Origin: Hydrocarboniphaga sp965279055 | Lineage (GTDB): Bacteria > Pseudomonadota > Gammaproteobacteria > Nevskiales > Nevskiaceae | Length of the DNA stretch: 64,000 nt | Assembly: GCF_965279055.1 (NCBI RefSeq) | Contig: NZ_OZ257125.1 | Span: 4,092,001-4,156,000 of the forward strand | Direction: 5' to 3' | Part shown: piece after piece, positions 41,715-49,715 of the stretch | How positions within the stretch are numbered: the stretch's first letter is position 1 | Layout: each line of letters opens with the position of its first letter | Made by a program: the position numbers and the translations under genes | Notes under the pieces: model-generated | Told to the model about the DNA's origin: nothing | Seen by the model: the letters and a program-made list of their open reading frames with translations, nothing else | Databases searched by the model: none

Positions 41715-42890
41715 GTGGCGCCGCCGGCCGCAGACAACGAGCGCCGGCATGCGATGGACGCGTTGCGCGCGAGCATGATGCTGCTCGGCGTGCTGCTGCA
41801 TTCGGCGCTGTCGTACACGCGCCTGCCGCTGGATTTCTGGACGTTCAAGGATGCCCACGGCAGCCTCGCGCTCGACGCGCTGGCAGTGACCCTCCATACC
41901 TTCCGCATGCCGGTGTTCTTCTGCCTGGCCGGATTTTTTGCGCGGCTGATGCTGCTGCGCCGCGGTGAAGCGGGCTTCGTGCTCAATCGACTGCGGCGCG
42001 TGCTGCTGCCGCTGGTAGCCACCTGGCTGCTGCTGTATCTGCCGATCGCAGCCGGGCTCGCCTATGGCGCGCAAAGCGCAGATGCGCGTTCGCTCAGGGC
42101 CGCATTCCAGTCGGCCTTGCAGTTCGCGCCGCAGACGCATGCCGGCCTGTATCACCTGTGGTTTCTGTACTACCTGTGCCTGATATACGCGCTGTTGCTG
42201 GCGCTTCTACGTGTCACAGGCGACGGCAAACCCGCATCCGCTTTTCGGGCCGCATTCGACGCGTTGCCGCGCAGCAGCGTCGCGCTCGCCGCGGTGCTGG
42301 CGCTGCCGACGGTCGCGCTGCTGCTGCCGATGCAGCACGCCACCGTCGACACGCCCTCACAGCTGGCGCCCGTGCTGCCGGTGCTGGCGTTCTACGTGCT
42401 GTTCTTCGGCTTCGGCTGGCAGTTGCAGCGCCAGCCCGATCTGCTCGACCGCTACGCGGCATCGGCATGGACCTGCCTGCTGCTGGGCCTGGCGCTGCGC
42501 TTCGCCTCACTGGCCTGGATTCGTCATCGCCTGCTGCCGTCGCCGGAACCGACGTTCACCGATCACCTGTTCGCGGTGATCGCGACCGCCTTCGTCACCT
42601 GGCTGCTGGTGCTGGCGATGCTCGGCCTGGGCCAGCGTTACCTGAGCCGCGCGAACCGAGTGTGGCGGCAGCTCGCCGACGCCTCCTACACGGTTTACCT
42701 GCTGCATTTTCCGTTCACGCTGTGGCTGCCGGTGCTGATCGCCGCGTGGAATCTGCCGGCACTGCTCAAAACGGCTGTTGTATGGGCGGCGACGACCGCC
42801 ATCACCTTGCTGATGGCGCGTGCGGCGAACGCGGTGCGCGCAACGAGGAACAACTCAGGCAGAACCTCGGTGCGATCGGCTGGAATCTGA
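41715..42890 (+). CDS. acyltransferase 3 family membrane protein, C-terminus altered
   Basis: The 391-residue protein uses GTG. About ten spans and the family start RHAMDALRASMMLLGVLLHS (conserved Arg and His), HTFRMPVFFCLAGFFARLML and GLYHLWFLYYLCLIYALLLA place it with the OpgC/MdoC-like acyltransferases that O-acylate glucans or other surface sugars. The fold is complete up to ADASYTVYLLHFPFTLWLPV and the last span. The final 17-19 residues (ATRNNSGRTSVRSAGI) are read out of frame from the 3' end of an aldo/keto reductase gene, so the native C-terminus has been lost. Confidence 0.85.
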   Translation: MAPPAADNERRHAMDALRASMMLLGVLLHSALSYTRLPLDFWTFKDAHGSLALDALAVTLHTFRMPVFFCLAGFFARLMLLRRGEAGFVLNRLRRVLLPLVATWLLLYLPIAAGLAYGAQSADARSLRAAFQSALQFAPQTHAGLYHLWFLYYLCLIYALLLALLRVTGDGKPASAFRAAFDALPRSSVALAAVLALPTVALLLPMQHATVDTPSQLAPVLPVLAFYVLFFGFGWQLQRQPDLLDRYAASAWTCLLLGLALRFASLAWIRHRLLPSPEPTFTDHLFAVIATAFVTWLLVLAMLGLGQRYLSRANRVWRQLADASYTVYLLHFPFTLWLPVLIAAWNLPALLKTAVVWAATTAITLLMARAANAVRATRNNSGRTSVRSAGI

Positions 42891-43000
42891 GCGCAGAGCA
42901 GGTCGCCAGGCTCGACGCCGCGAGCGCCCGGCCGCTGGCCGATCCATACTGGCACCAGACCGGCTTTGCCGAGCGCAATCCGTTTCCGGTCAAAGTCTGA
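42833..43000 (+). pseudogene. 3' remnant of an aldo/keto reductase gene
   Basis: In the +2 frame relative to the acyltransferase the DNA reads GARNEEQLRQNLGAIGW, then SAEQVARLDAASARPLADPY and WHQTGFAERNPFPVKV, ending in TGA. This is the characteristic C-terminal 55 residues of the aldo/keto reductase superfamily, in which GARxxxQL contacts the NADPH phosphate. Nothing of the upstream barrel is present. The fragment begins inside the acyltransferase coding region, so a deletion probably joined the two genes. Confidence 0.88.
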
Positions 43001-43044
43001 GTTCAGGCAAGCTGTGATCCCCAACGGACGAGGAGCAGTCGACC

Positions 43045-43917
43045 ATGTGTGAAAGCGACGATCTGGGTGGTTTTGCGCGGGACAACAACGGCATGACGCG
43101 GCGCCGGTTCGGCCTGGCCGCCGTCGGCGCCGGGCTCGCGGTCGGCCTGCCGAAGCTGGCGATCGCCGGCGAGAAAACCAGCGGCAAGGACGTCGAGATC
43201 AAGACCTCCGCCGGCACCTGCGATGCGTACTTCGTGCACCCGGCCAAGGGTAAACATCCGGCCGTGCTGATCTGGCCGGACATCTTCGGCCTGCGTCCGG
43301 CGTTCAAGGAGATGGCGACGCGGCTCGCCGGCGCCGGTTACGCGGTGCTGGTGGTCAATCCGTTCTACCGCAGCAAGCGCGCGCCGACCGCGCCCGAGCA
43401 TCCGGACTTCAACGATCCGCCGACGCGCGAAGCGCTGATGGCGCTGAAAAACAGCCTGAATGCCGATACCGCTAGCGTCGACGCCAAGGCCTTCGTCGCG
43501 TTCCTGGACGCGCAGTCGTCCGTCGATACCCGAAAGAAAATCGGCAGCAGCGGCTACTGCATGGGCGGCCCGCTGGTGTTCTGGACCGCGGCCGCGGTGC
43601 CGGAGCGCATCGGCGCCGGCGCGACCTTCCACGGCGGCGGCCTGGCCACCGACAAGCCGGACAGCCCGCATCTGCTGATCCCCGGCATGAAGGCGCAGTT
43701 CCTGATCGCGATCGCCGCCAACGACGACGAGAAGGAACCGGCCGCCAAGGACACGCTGCGCAGCGCGTTTGCGCAGGCCAAGCTGCCGGCGGAAATCGAG
43801 GTCTACAGCGGCACCAAGCACGGCTGGTGCCCGACCGATTCACCGGTCTACGACCACGACCAGGCGGAGAAGGCCTGGGCGCGGATGCTGGTGCTGTTCG
43901 GTAAGGCGCTGGCCTGA
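43045..43917 (+). CDS. dienelactone hydrolase family protein, probably Tat-exported
   Basis: The 290-residue protein starts at MCESDDLGGFARDNNG with GAGGAG upstream. A twin-arginine signal (MTRRRFGLAAVGAGLAVGLP, residues 17-36) suggests export in folded form. The DLH domain has LIWPDIFGLRPAFKEMATRL, the Cys nucleophile motif SSGYCMGGPLVF (Cys 172), an acid in IAANDDEKEP and the catalytic His in YSGTKHGWCPTD. The family hydrolyses dienelactones and related esters. The real substrate is not evident. Confidence 0.9.
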   Translation: MCESDDLGGFARDNNGMTRRRFGLAAVGAGLAVGLPKLAIAGEKTSGKDVEIKTSAGTCDAYFVHPAKGKHPAVLIWPDIFGLRPAFKEMATRLAGAGYAVLVVNPFYRSKRAPTAPEHPDFNDPPTREALMALKNSLNADTASVDAKAFVAFLDAQSSVDTRKKIGSSGYCMGGPLVFWTAAAVPERIGAGATFHGGGLATDKPDSPHLLIPGMKAQFLIAIAANDDEKEPAAKDTLRSAFAQAKLPAEIEVYSGTKHGWCPTDSPVYDHDQAEKAWARMLVLFGKALA

Positions 43918-43920
43918 ATG

Positions 43921-43990
43921 GTCATTCCCGCGAAGGCGGGAATCCAGTGCGGCTCGAACGTCCCTGGATTCCCGCCTACGCGGGAATGAC
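43921..43990. repeat. GTCATTCCCGCGAAGGCGGGAAT repeat, copy 2
   Basis: A nearly perfect 70-base palindrome: GTCATTCCCGCGAAGGCGGG and AATCCAG, a 17-base loop, then CTGGATTCCCGCCTACGCGG and GAATGAC. Its right arm overlaps the 3' end of the GMC oxidoreductase gene and provides its last codons and its TAG stop. Confidence 0.9.
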
Positions 43991-45601
43991 AGCTGTTTTC
44001 GCCGGAATGAAACTCATCGCGCGCTCCGCCAGCGCAGTGATCGTCAGCGAGGGATTCACGCCGAGGTTGGCGCCGAGCATGGCGCCGTCGACGACATACA
44101 GGCCCTGATAGTTGAACACGCGGTTCTGCGCATCGATGACGCCATGCGCGGCGCTGTCGGCCATCGCGCAGCCGCCCATGCAATGCGCGGTGAACGGCAC
44201 GTTGAACAGGATTTCGGTCAGCGTCGTCATCGGATTGCCGCCGAACAGCTTGGCCATCTTCACGGTGAAGTCGTTGGCCTGCGGAATGAAGGTCGGGATG
44301 CGATCGCCCTCGCTGCTGAGCAGCCGTGAAAACGGCCAGTACCAGTTGCGCTTGAGCCGCATGCGCAGCGAGGCGTCGACGGTTTGCATCACCAGAAAGA
44401 TCATCGCCTGCCTGGCAAAATTGCGCGGCCGCGCCGCGCTGAAGAACAGCAGCGGATGGCGCAACGCCATGCCGAGCCAGCGGAAGATGCGGCTGATGCC
44501 CTGGCCCGGCACGAACGGCGTCGTCAGCAGGCCCATCGCGTCCGAGCCTTCCGGATAGCGCGTCGCCTCGATATGCGTGTGCTCGTCGATGTAGATGCCC
44601 GAGCCGATCGCGACGCCTTTGGACAGATCCACGTCGCCCGGAAAGCGCACGCCCATGATCGACTCGGCGTTGGTACGCACGCGGTTGCCGAGATCGTCGG
44701 AGATATTCGGCAGCGAGCCGTCGAGCTTCAGCTTGAACAGCAGCTCCTGCGTGCCCAGCGACGAGGCCGACAGCACGACCTTGCGCGCCTTGTAGCGGCG
44801 CCGCTGTTTGCGAAACCACGCGGTCGACGATTCGGTGGTGACTTCGTAACCCAGCGAGCCGTCGGCCGCGCCGGCTAGCGGGCGGATGTCGACGACGCGG
44901 GTTTCCGCAAATACTTTCGCTCCGCGCTTTTCGGCGAGGTACAGGTAGTTCTTGTCCAGCGTGTTCTTGGCGTCGTGCTTGCAGCCCATCATGCAACCGC
45001 CGCAGCCGATGCAGGTCGAGCGGTCCGGACCTTCGCCGTTGAAATAGGGATCGGGATAGCGCTTGCCCGGCGCCTCGCCTTCCGGCGCGAAAAACGCGGC
45101 GACCTTGGTCGGCTTGAAGGTGTGGCCGACGCCATGCGCGTCCGCCATTTTTTTCAGCAGGTGATCGGCCGGCCCGAGCATGCGGTTGGCGGTGACGCCG
45201 AGCATGCGCTGCGCGGTCGCGTAGTGCTCCGGCATTTCGTTTTGCCAGTCGCAGAGGCCGGCCCAGCTGCCCTGGTTCCACACCGATGGCGGCGGCACCA
45301 GCATGGTGTTGGCGTAAGTCACCGAGCCGCCGCCGACCGCATTGCCGCAGATGATCACCACGTGCTTGAACGGCCGCATGTTGAAGAAGCCGTGCAGCCT
45401 GGCGCCGGGGCGCCAGATCCAGCGCCGCGTGTTCCAGTTGCTGTTCGGGAAATCCTCCGGCGCCCAGCGCCGTCCCATTTCCATGACCGCGACCTGGTAG
45501 CCCTTTTCGGTCAGCCGGCAGGCCGAGACGCTGCCGCCGAAGCCGGAGCCGACGATCAGATAGTCGTAGTCATAGTCGAGCGCCGCGCCGGGGTCGGACA
45601 T
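43976..45601 (-). CDS. GMC family oxidoreductase (cholesterol oxidase-like)
   Basis: The 541-residue flavoprotein has an N-terminal FAD-binding motif YLIVGSGFGGSVSACRLTEKG (G18-G23). NAVGGGSVTYANTMLVPP is conserved, and a Cys-rich segment CIGCGGCMMGCKHDAKNTLD lies near residue 195, as seen in this GMC branch. The C-terminal FAD-binding stretch GGCAMADSAAHGVIDAQNRV...GLYVVDGAMLGANLGVNPSL is also present. It may oxidise a sterol or other alcohol. The last five residues (AVIPA) are translated from a palindromic repeat, so the original end of the gene has been replaced. Confidence 0.9.
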   Translation of the reverse strand: MSDPGAALDYDYDYLIVGSGFGGSVSACRLTEKGYQVAVMEMGRRWAPEDFPNSNWNTRRWIWRPGARLHGFFNMRPFKHVVIICGNAVGGGSVTYANTMLVPPPSVWNQGSWAGLCDWQNEMPEHYATAQRMLGVTANRMLGPADHLLKKMADAHGVGHTFKPTKVAAFFAPEGEAPGKRYPDPYFNGEGPDRSTCIGCGGCMMGCKHDAKNTLDKNYLYLAEKRGAKVFAETRVVDIRPLAGAADGSLGYEVTTESSTAWFRKQRRRYKARKVVLSASSLGTQELLFKLKLDGSLPNISDDLGNRVRTNAESIMGVRFPGDVDLSKGVAIGSGIYIDEHTHIEATRYPEGSDAMGLLTTPFVPGQGISRIFRWLGMALRHPLLFFSAARPRNFARQAMIFLVMQTVDASLRMRLKRNWYWPFSRLLSSEGDRIPTFIPQANDFTVKMAKLFGGNPMTTLTEILFNVPFTAHCMGGCAMADSAAHGVIDAQNRVFNYQGLYVVDGAMLGANLGVNPSLTITALAERAMSFIPAKTAVIPA

Positions 45602-45700
45602 GAGCCTGCCTTGCTGGTGAAGGCGGCAAAGATAACCGATCGTTCAATTATCGGCGATACCCGAGGATTCGAGAGGCCTGCCGGCGCCCGGCCTACGTCT

Positions 45701-45767
45701 GTAGGAGCGGATCCCATCCGCGACTGTGCTCGTCCAGGCCTCAGTCGCGGATAGGATCCGCTCCTAC
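45701..45767. repeat. REP inverted pair (GTAGGAG family), copy 3
   Basis: One arm has GAGCGGATCCCATCCGCGAC and the other the CGGAT...ATCCG stem without mismatch. It lies between the GMC oxidoreductase start and the metallopeptidase stop, five bases from the latter. Confidence 0.9.
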
Positions 45768-45771
45768 CGGT

Positions 45772-48700
45772 TCAGTGCAAGGTCTTACGCCGCCGCAGCC
45801 CCGCCATCAGCAGCAGCGGCAACAGCAGCGCCGGACCCAGGGCCGCGCCGTCCTTGCTGCTTGCGCCCGGTACGCCGCTGCCGCCGCCCGACGCGCCCTG
45901 GGTCGACACGGCGGGCGCGCTCGAGAACACCTGGATGTCGGTGGCGCGCACATACGAGGCCGGCGCCGGGCCGACGACGTCGCCGCCGAGTACCAGGTTC
46001 AGGCCGGAGATCAGGCCGCTGGAGCTGGGGCAGTCGGTGTTGTTCAGCGGGTCGCTGTCGGTATCGCCCTGGTAGGCCGGCCCGCCGGTGCACTGGCTGG
46101 TCAGCACGCGCAGCTGCAGGTGCGTGGCCTTGATCGCGGCGAACGTGAACGTGCGCAGGTTCAGGTCGGGCTGCAGCGGCCGCGGAATGCCGCCAGGGAA
46201 GGCGTCGTCGGCGCTGGTGTAGGCCACGTTCTTGAAGTCGTTGACCGCGTCGGTGCAGGCGCCCGAGCAGCTGCGGATTTCGAACGAACGCAGCGCGCCC
46301 CAGCGGCCCGCATTGGTCGGGCCGGCGGCGGTGCTGATGTTCATCCGCGACACGCTGTGCTCGCCGCCGGCGAGCGCGATCGTCGCATAGGCGCCGGCGA
46401 CCAGGCCGTCGTCGCCGATGATCGCGCCGCTGTCCTCGCTGTCGTCGATCAGCGTCGGCGCCGCGGCGATGTTCTCGTCGACGGTCGCGCTGGTGGCGAC
46501 CGTCGCGCCCTTGCTCGCAGAGGCCCAGTTGCTCGGCAGCGTGAACGTCAGCGTGGTGTTGCCGGCTTCGAGCTTCTGCGTGAAGTGGTGGATGCCGTAA
46601 CCGGGCGCGATCACGGTGAACTCGTAGGTCGCCGGCACCAGCGCGGCGATATCGCGATTGATCCGCGTCTTGCGCGAGGTGATGTCGTCGGTCGCATCGA
46701 CCACGGTGGAATCGTCGGTGTCGGCGATCTGGCGCGTGCGCGTCGCAAAGCGGCCGACCAGGATGCGCGCCTTGACCGGCGCATTGGACTCGTCGCCGGC
46801 GACCACCTTGAAGCTCACGTTGGCTTCATCGGAAGACAGCGGCGATTCGAAGTTCGGAATCGTCTCGACGTCGTCCGAGCTCTCGCTATACGCGAACTCG
46901 CCCATGCCGCGATGCGCGAACACTTTCCACATCAGCGCCTGGTTGGCGCCGCCGAAGCGCGCCATGTCGGCGGCGAGCATCGCGTCGCGCGCGTCGAGCA
47001 TCGTCGCCGTCGCCGGCATCAGCAGCCAGGCGTCGTAGATCAGCTGGATCCAGCGGCGATTGCCGGGGCAGGCTTCGGGTGCGTTTTTGCCGCTGGCGCA
47101 GGCCTTCTGCAGATCGGCGTCGTCATACGAGAACTGCGCGTTGTACTGGTCAATGAGCGCCTGGCGCAGCTCCCACTGCGTGCCGTTCCAGATTTCGCCG
47201 TCGGAATGCACTTCCGGGCCGGGCGTGTCGAAGCCGAGGTTGCCGTAGTTCAGCGGATTGTCGTCGAGCGCGTAGTCGCGGATGCCGCGTTCCTTGTTGC
47301 CGGTGGTGTACGCGGCCAGCGCGGTGAGCTTGTAGCCCGACGGCGGCACGAAGCCGTTTTCGGCCTGGTATTCGGTCGCGTTCAGGTCGCTCCAGCTCTC
47401 GCCCATCGAGCCCGCCTGCAGGCCGGACAGGTTCGCGTCCGGGCCGCCGACCATGCGGTTGGAAATCGCATGCGTGTATTCGTGGCCGGCGATGCCGGTG
47501 TCGAGCGCGCCGTCGGTGCAGGGCGGATAAATCAGGCCGCCGACCGGCTGGAACAGGTACTGGTTGGTGATGCCGGGGACGCCGTCCATCAGCGAAATCT
47601 GGTTGGCGTTGTTGCGGCCCGGCAAGGTGCCGAAGGTCGGCAGGCCGGGCATGCCGCCGAGCGCGCCGGCCTGGGTGCTGCCGACTTCCGGATCGTTCTG
47701 CTGAGTCAGCGGCGTCAGGCCGAAGTTGCTCAGCTGCATGTTGTAGTTGCGCTCGGTGAAGCCGAGGAAATACGAGAAATCATGCATGCGGTTGTGCATG
47801 GTGAACAGGTTCACCGTGACCGCATTGATGTCGTTGCCGTTGCTCTGCGGCACCTGGCTGGCGACGATGCCGGCCAGCGAGCAGCCGGAGTTGTACCAGG
47901 CGTTGTTGAACGGGAAATCGTATTTTCGCGTGACACTCAACGGCAGGTTCGGCACCGAAGGCGTCAGCGGGCTCAGCGAATCGCCGGCGGTGATCGCGGC
48001 ATTGCCGATGGTCGTGAAGGTCGGGATCAGCCCGCCTTCCAGCGTGTCCCAGGGCGCGCGTGCGGCGACGTTGCTGCTGTCGATGTCACAGCCGCTCAAG
48101 CCGCCTTCCGGCAGCGGCGCGAAGCAGGTGACCTTGCGAATGTCGGCGCCGTCGTAGTTGATGTCCGGGTTGCTGGTGAACCACTTCCACTGCGGCGCAT
48201 TGGCATCCGCACCGAGCACCGGCGAGGTCACCGAGGTGTCGATCGGGCTGGCGATGAACACGCCGACATAGTTGTACGGCTCCATGTTGACGAAGGACGC
48301 CGACGAGCAGGCCTCGACTTGATACGTGCCTTCCGGCACGCCGCCGGTCGGCGCATAGGTGATGATTTCGGCCGGGCCGGTCAGCGCCTTGCCGCTGGCG
48401 ACCAGCTGCGATTTCAGAAGACCCTTGAAGTACAGGCTCATCGTCAGGCCATTGGTCGGCAATATCGCCGACGCGGTGATGTTCAGCGCCGCATTGCCCG
48501 CGCCGACGCTGAACTCGTGTAGCGCATCACAACCACTTTCGGACGGAAACACGCCGGAAAACGGCTGCGGAACGATGTCGGCCGCGGCGTTGTAGACGCG
48601 GTTTTCGCGGCGCAGCACCTGGCCGGTCTGCGCATCGATGTAATGCACGTAGGCGGTTGCGGCGCCGTGCTGCGAGTCGAGCACGATGGTCTCGTAGACC

Positions 48701-49449
48701 TGGCGCACGCCGCCCTGCGGCAGCGCCATCACGCGCAGACGCGCGCGCTGCTGGTCGGAGAAGCCCAGCACCTTGAACACCGTCCAGCCGCTGGTCTTGG
48801 TCTGATCCCGGGTCTGCTTGACGTTGCTGGTCGGCACATGGCGGTTGACGTTGGCCGCGGCCTTGATCCAGGCCTGCAGCGGCGACAGCGTCGCGGCGCC
48901 GGCCGGCGGCTGCTCGTCGCCCGCGGACGAGGACGACACGTAGTAAACCTTGCCGCCGACGATGCCCACCGTGATCAGGCCGTCGCTGGCCATCGCGATG
49001 CCGGAGAATTTCTGCCGGAACAGGATCGCACGTGCCTCGTTGAACGGCGTGACGCCCTCGTTGACCAGCTCCAGATCGTCGACGCCCTGCGCGGAGAGCC
49101 TGAACAGCGCGCGGTTCTGGCGCAGCCAGTCGCGCGCGGCCTGCGCGGGCGTGCCGCTGAGACCGGTGGCGAGATAGCCGCCGCTGCGCTGCAGCGTGTG
49201 CACGGTGCCGAAACGGTTCCACTGCACTTTGGCCTGCAGGCCCTTGACCGCGTCGAGCTGCACCTGGGTCGGCAGCACGCGGCCAATGCGATAGTCGACT
49301 TCCGGCGCATTGGCCCGGTCGATCGCGACTTCATCGTAGAGCTGGACGACGGCGGCGGCCGGTGGCGCGAACAGCGCCGCGGTCATTGCGATAGCGGACG
49401 CAAACAACGACATGCCGCCGCGCCGCGAGGCGCGTCTGCCGATTCTCAT
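45772..49449 (-). CDS. secreted M36 (fungalysin-type) zinc metallopeptidase
   Basis: The product has 1225 residues from the ATG with a strong AGGGGAAGGG site. A signal peptide (SLFASAIAMTAALFAPPAAA) is followed by a propeptide region (YLATGLSGTPAQAARDWLRQ, QAWIKAAANVNRHVPTSNVK). The catalytic zinc motif GHEYTHAISNRM is near residue 655, with the third ligand in SMGESWSDLNATEY, as in fungalysin. Additional C-terminal beta domains (FKVVAGDESNAPVKARILVG and FEIRSCSGACTDAVND) follow. The end, a Gly/Ser linker and then LGPALLLPLLLMAGLRRRKT, is a tripartite sorting-type tail, so the protein may be processed or held at the outer membrane. It probably degrades external protein. Confidence 0.9.
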   Translation of the reverse strand: MRIGRRASRRGGMSLFASAIAMTAALFAPPAAAVVQLYDEVAIDRANAPEVDYRIGRVLPTQVQLDAVKGLQAKVQWNRFGTVHTLQRSGGYLATGLSGTPAQAARDWLRQNRALFRLSAQGVDDLELVNEGVTPFNEARAILFRQKFSGIAMASDGLITVGIVGGKVYYVSSSSAGDEQPPAGAATLSPLQAWIKAAANVNRHVPTSNVKQTRDQTKTSGWTVFKVLGFSDQQRARLRVMALPQGGVRQVYETIVLDSQHGAATAYVHYIDAQTGQVLRRENRVYNAAADIVPQPFSGVFPSESGCDALHEFSVGAGNAALNITASAILPTNGLTMSLYFKGLLKSQLVASGKALTGPAEIITYAPTGGVPEGTYQVEACSSASFVNMEPYNYVGVFIASPIDTSVTSPVLGADANAPQWKWFTSNPDINYDGADIRKVTCFAPLPEGGLSGCDIDSSNVAARAPWDTLEGGLIPTFTTIGNAAITAGDSLSPLTPSVPNLPLSVTRKYDFPFNNAWYNSGCSLAGIVASQVPQSNGNDINAVTVNLFTMHNRMHDFSYFLGFTERNYNMQLSNFGLTPLTQQNDPEVGSTQAGALGGMPGLPTFGTLPGRNNANQISLMDGVPGITNQYLFQPVGGLIYPPCTDGALDTGIAGHEYTHAISNRMVGGPDANLSGLQAGSMGESWSDLNATEYQAENGFVPPSGYKLTALAAYTTGNKERGIRDYALDDNPLNYGNLGFDTPGPEVHSDGEIWNGTQWELRQALIDQYNAQFSYDDADLQKACASGKNAPEACPGNRRWIQLIYDAWLLMPATATMLDARDAMLAADMARFGGANQALMWKVFAHRGMGEFAYSESSDDVETIPNFESPLSSDEANVSFKVVAGDESNAPVKARILVGRFATRTRQIADTDDSTVVDATDDITSRKTRINRDIAALVPATYEFTVIAPGYGIHHFTQKLEAGNTTLTFTLPSNWASASKGATVATSATVDENIAAAPTLIDDSEDSGAIIGDDGLVAGAYATIALAGGEHSVSRMNISTAAGPTNAGRWGALRSFEIRSCSGACTDAVNDFKNVAYTSADDAFPGGIPRPLQPDLNLRTFTFAAIKATHLQLRVLTSQCTGGPAYQGDTDSDPLNNTDCPSSSGLISGLNLVLGGDVVGPAPASYVRATDIQVFSSAPAVSTQGASGGGSGVPGASSKDGAALGPALLLPLLLMAGLRRRKTLH

Positions 49450-49577
49450 TTTCCCTTCCCCTGTTGCCGCAAGGCGGCTGAAATTGCGTGATCCCTGGTC
49501 CGGCTCGTGACGGCCGGTGATGCGGGCATCAGCAAAACGGGTGCCGATGCCGGCCGCGCGTGCTAGTAGATCCGCAC

Positions 49578-49647
49578 CTGTAGGAGCGGACCCTGTCCGC
49601 GACTGGGGCCCGCAGAGCACGGTCGCGGACAGGGTCCGCTCCTACAG
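49578..49647. repeat. REP inverted pair (GTAGGAG family), copy 4
   Basis: The CGGAC-CCT-GTCCG stem variant occurs in both halves, separated by a 20-base loop. It lies in the divergent gap between the metallopeptidase and the MalT-like regulator. A TATAGT box (49679-49684) lies downstream. Confidence 0.9.
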
Positions 49648-49715
49648 ATCGAACGATCACCCGCCGCGACATCTGGGCTATAGTCGCCCCTCGTCACGAG
49701 CGGAGGAGCTCGCAG

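Noticed and set aside
42158..43000. A 280-codon frame as a complete aldo/keto reductase gene
   Set aside because: Only its last 55 codons resemble a reductase. The rest is the acyltransferase read in a wrong frame.
45775..48522. A 915-codon plus-strand frame opposite the metallopeptidase
   Set aside because: It is antisense to the zinc peptidase with its HEYTH motif. Composition is typical of a shadow frame.
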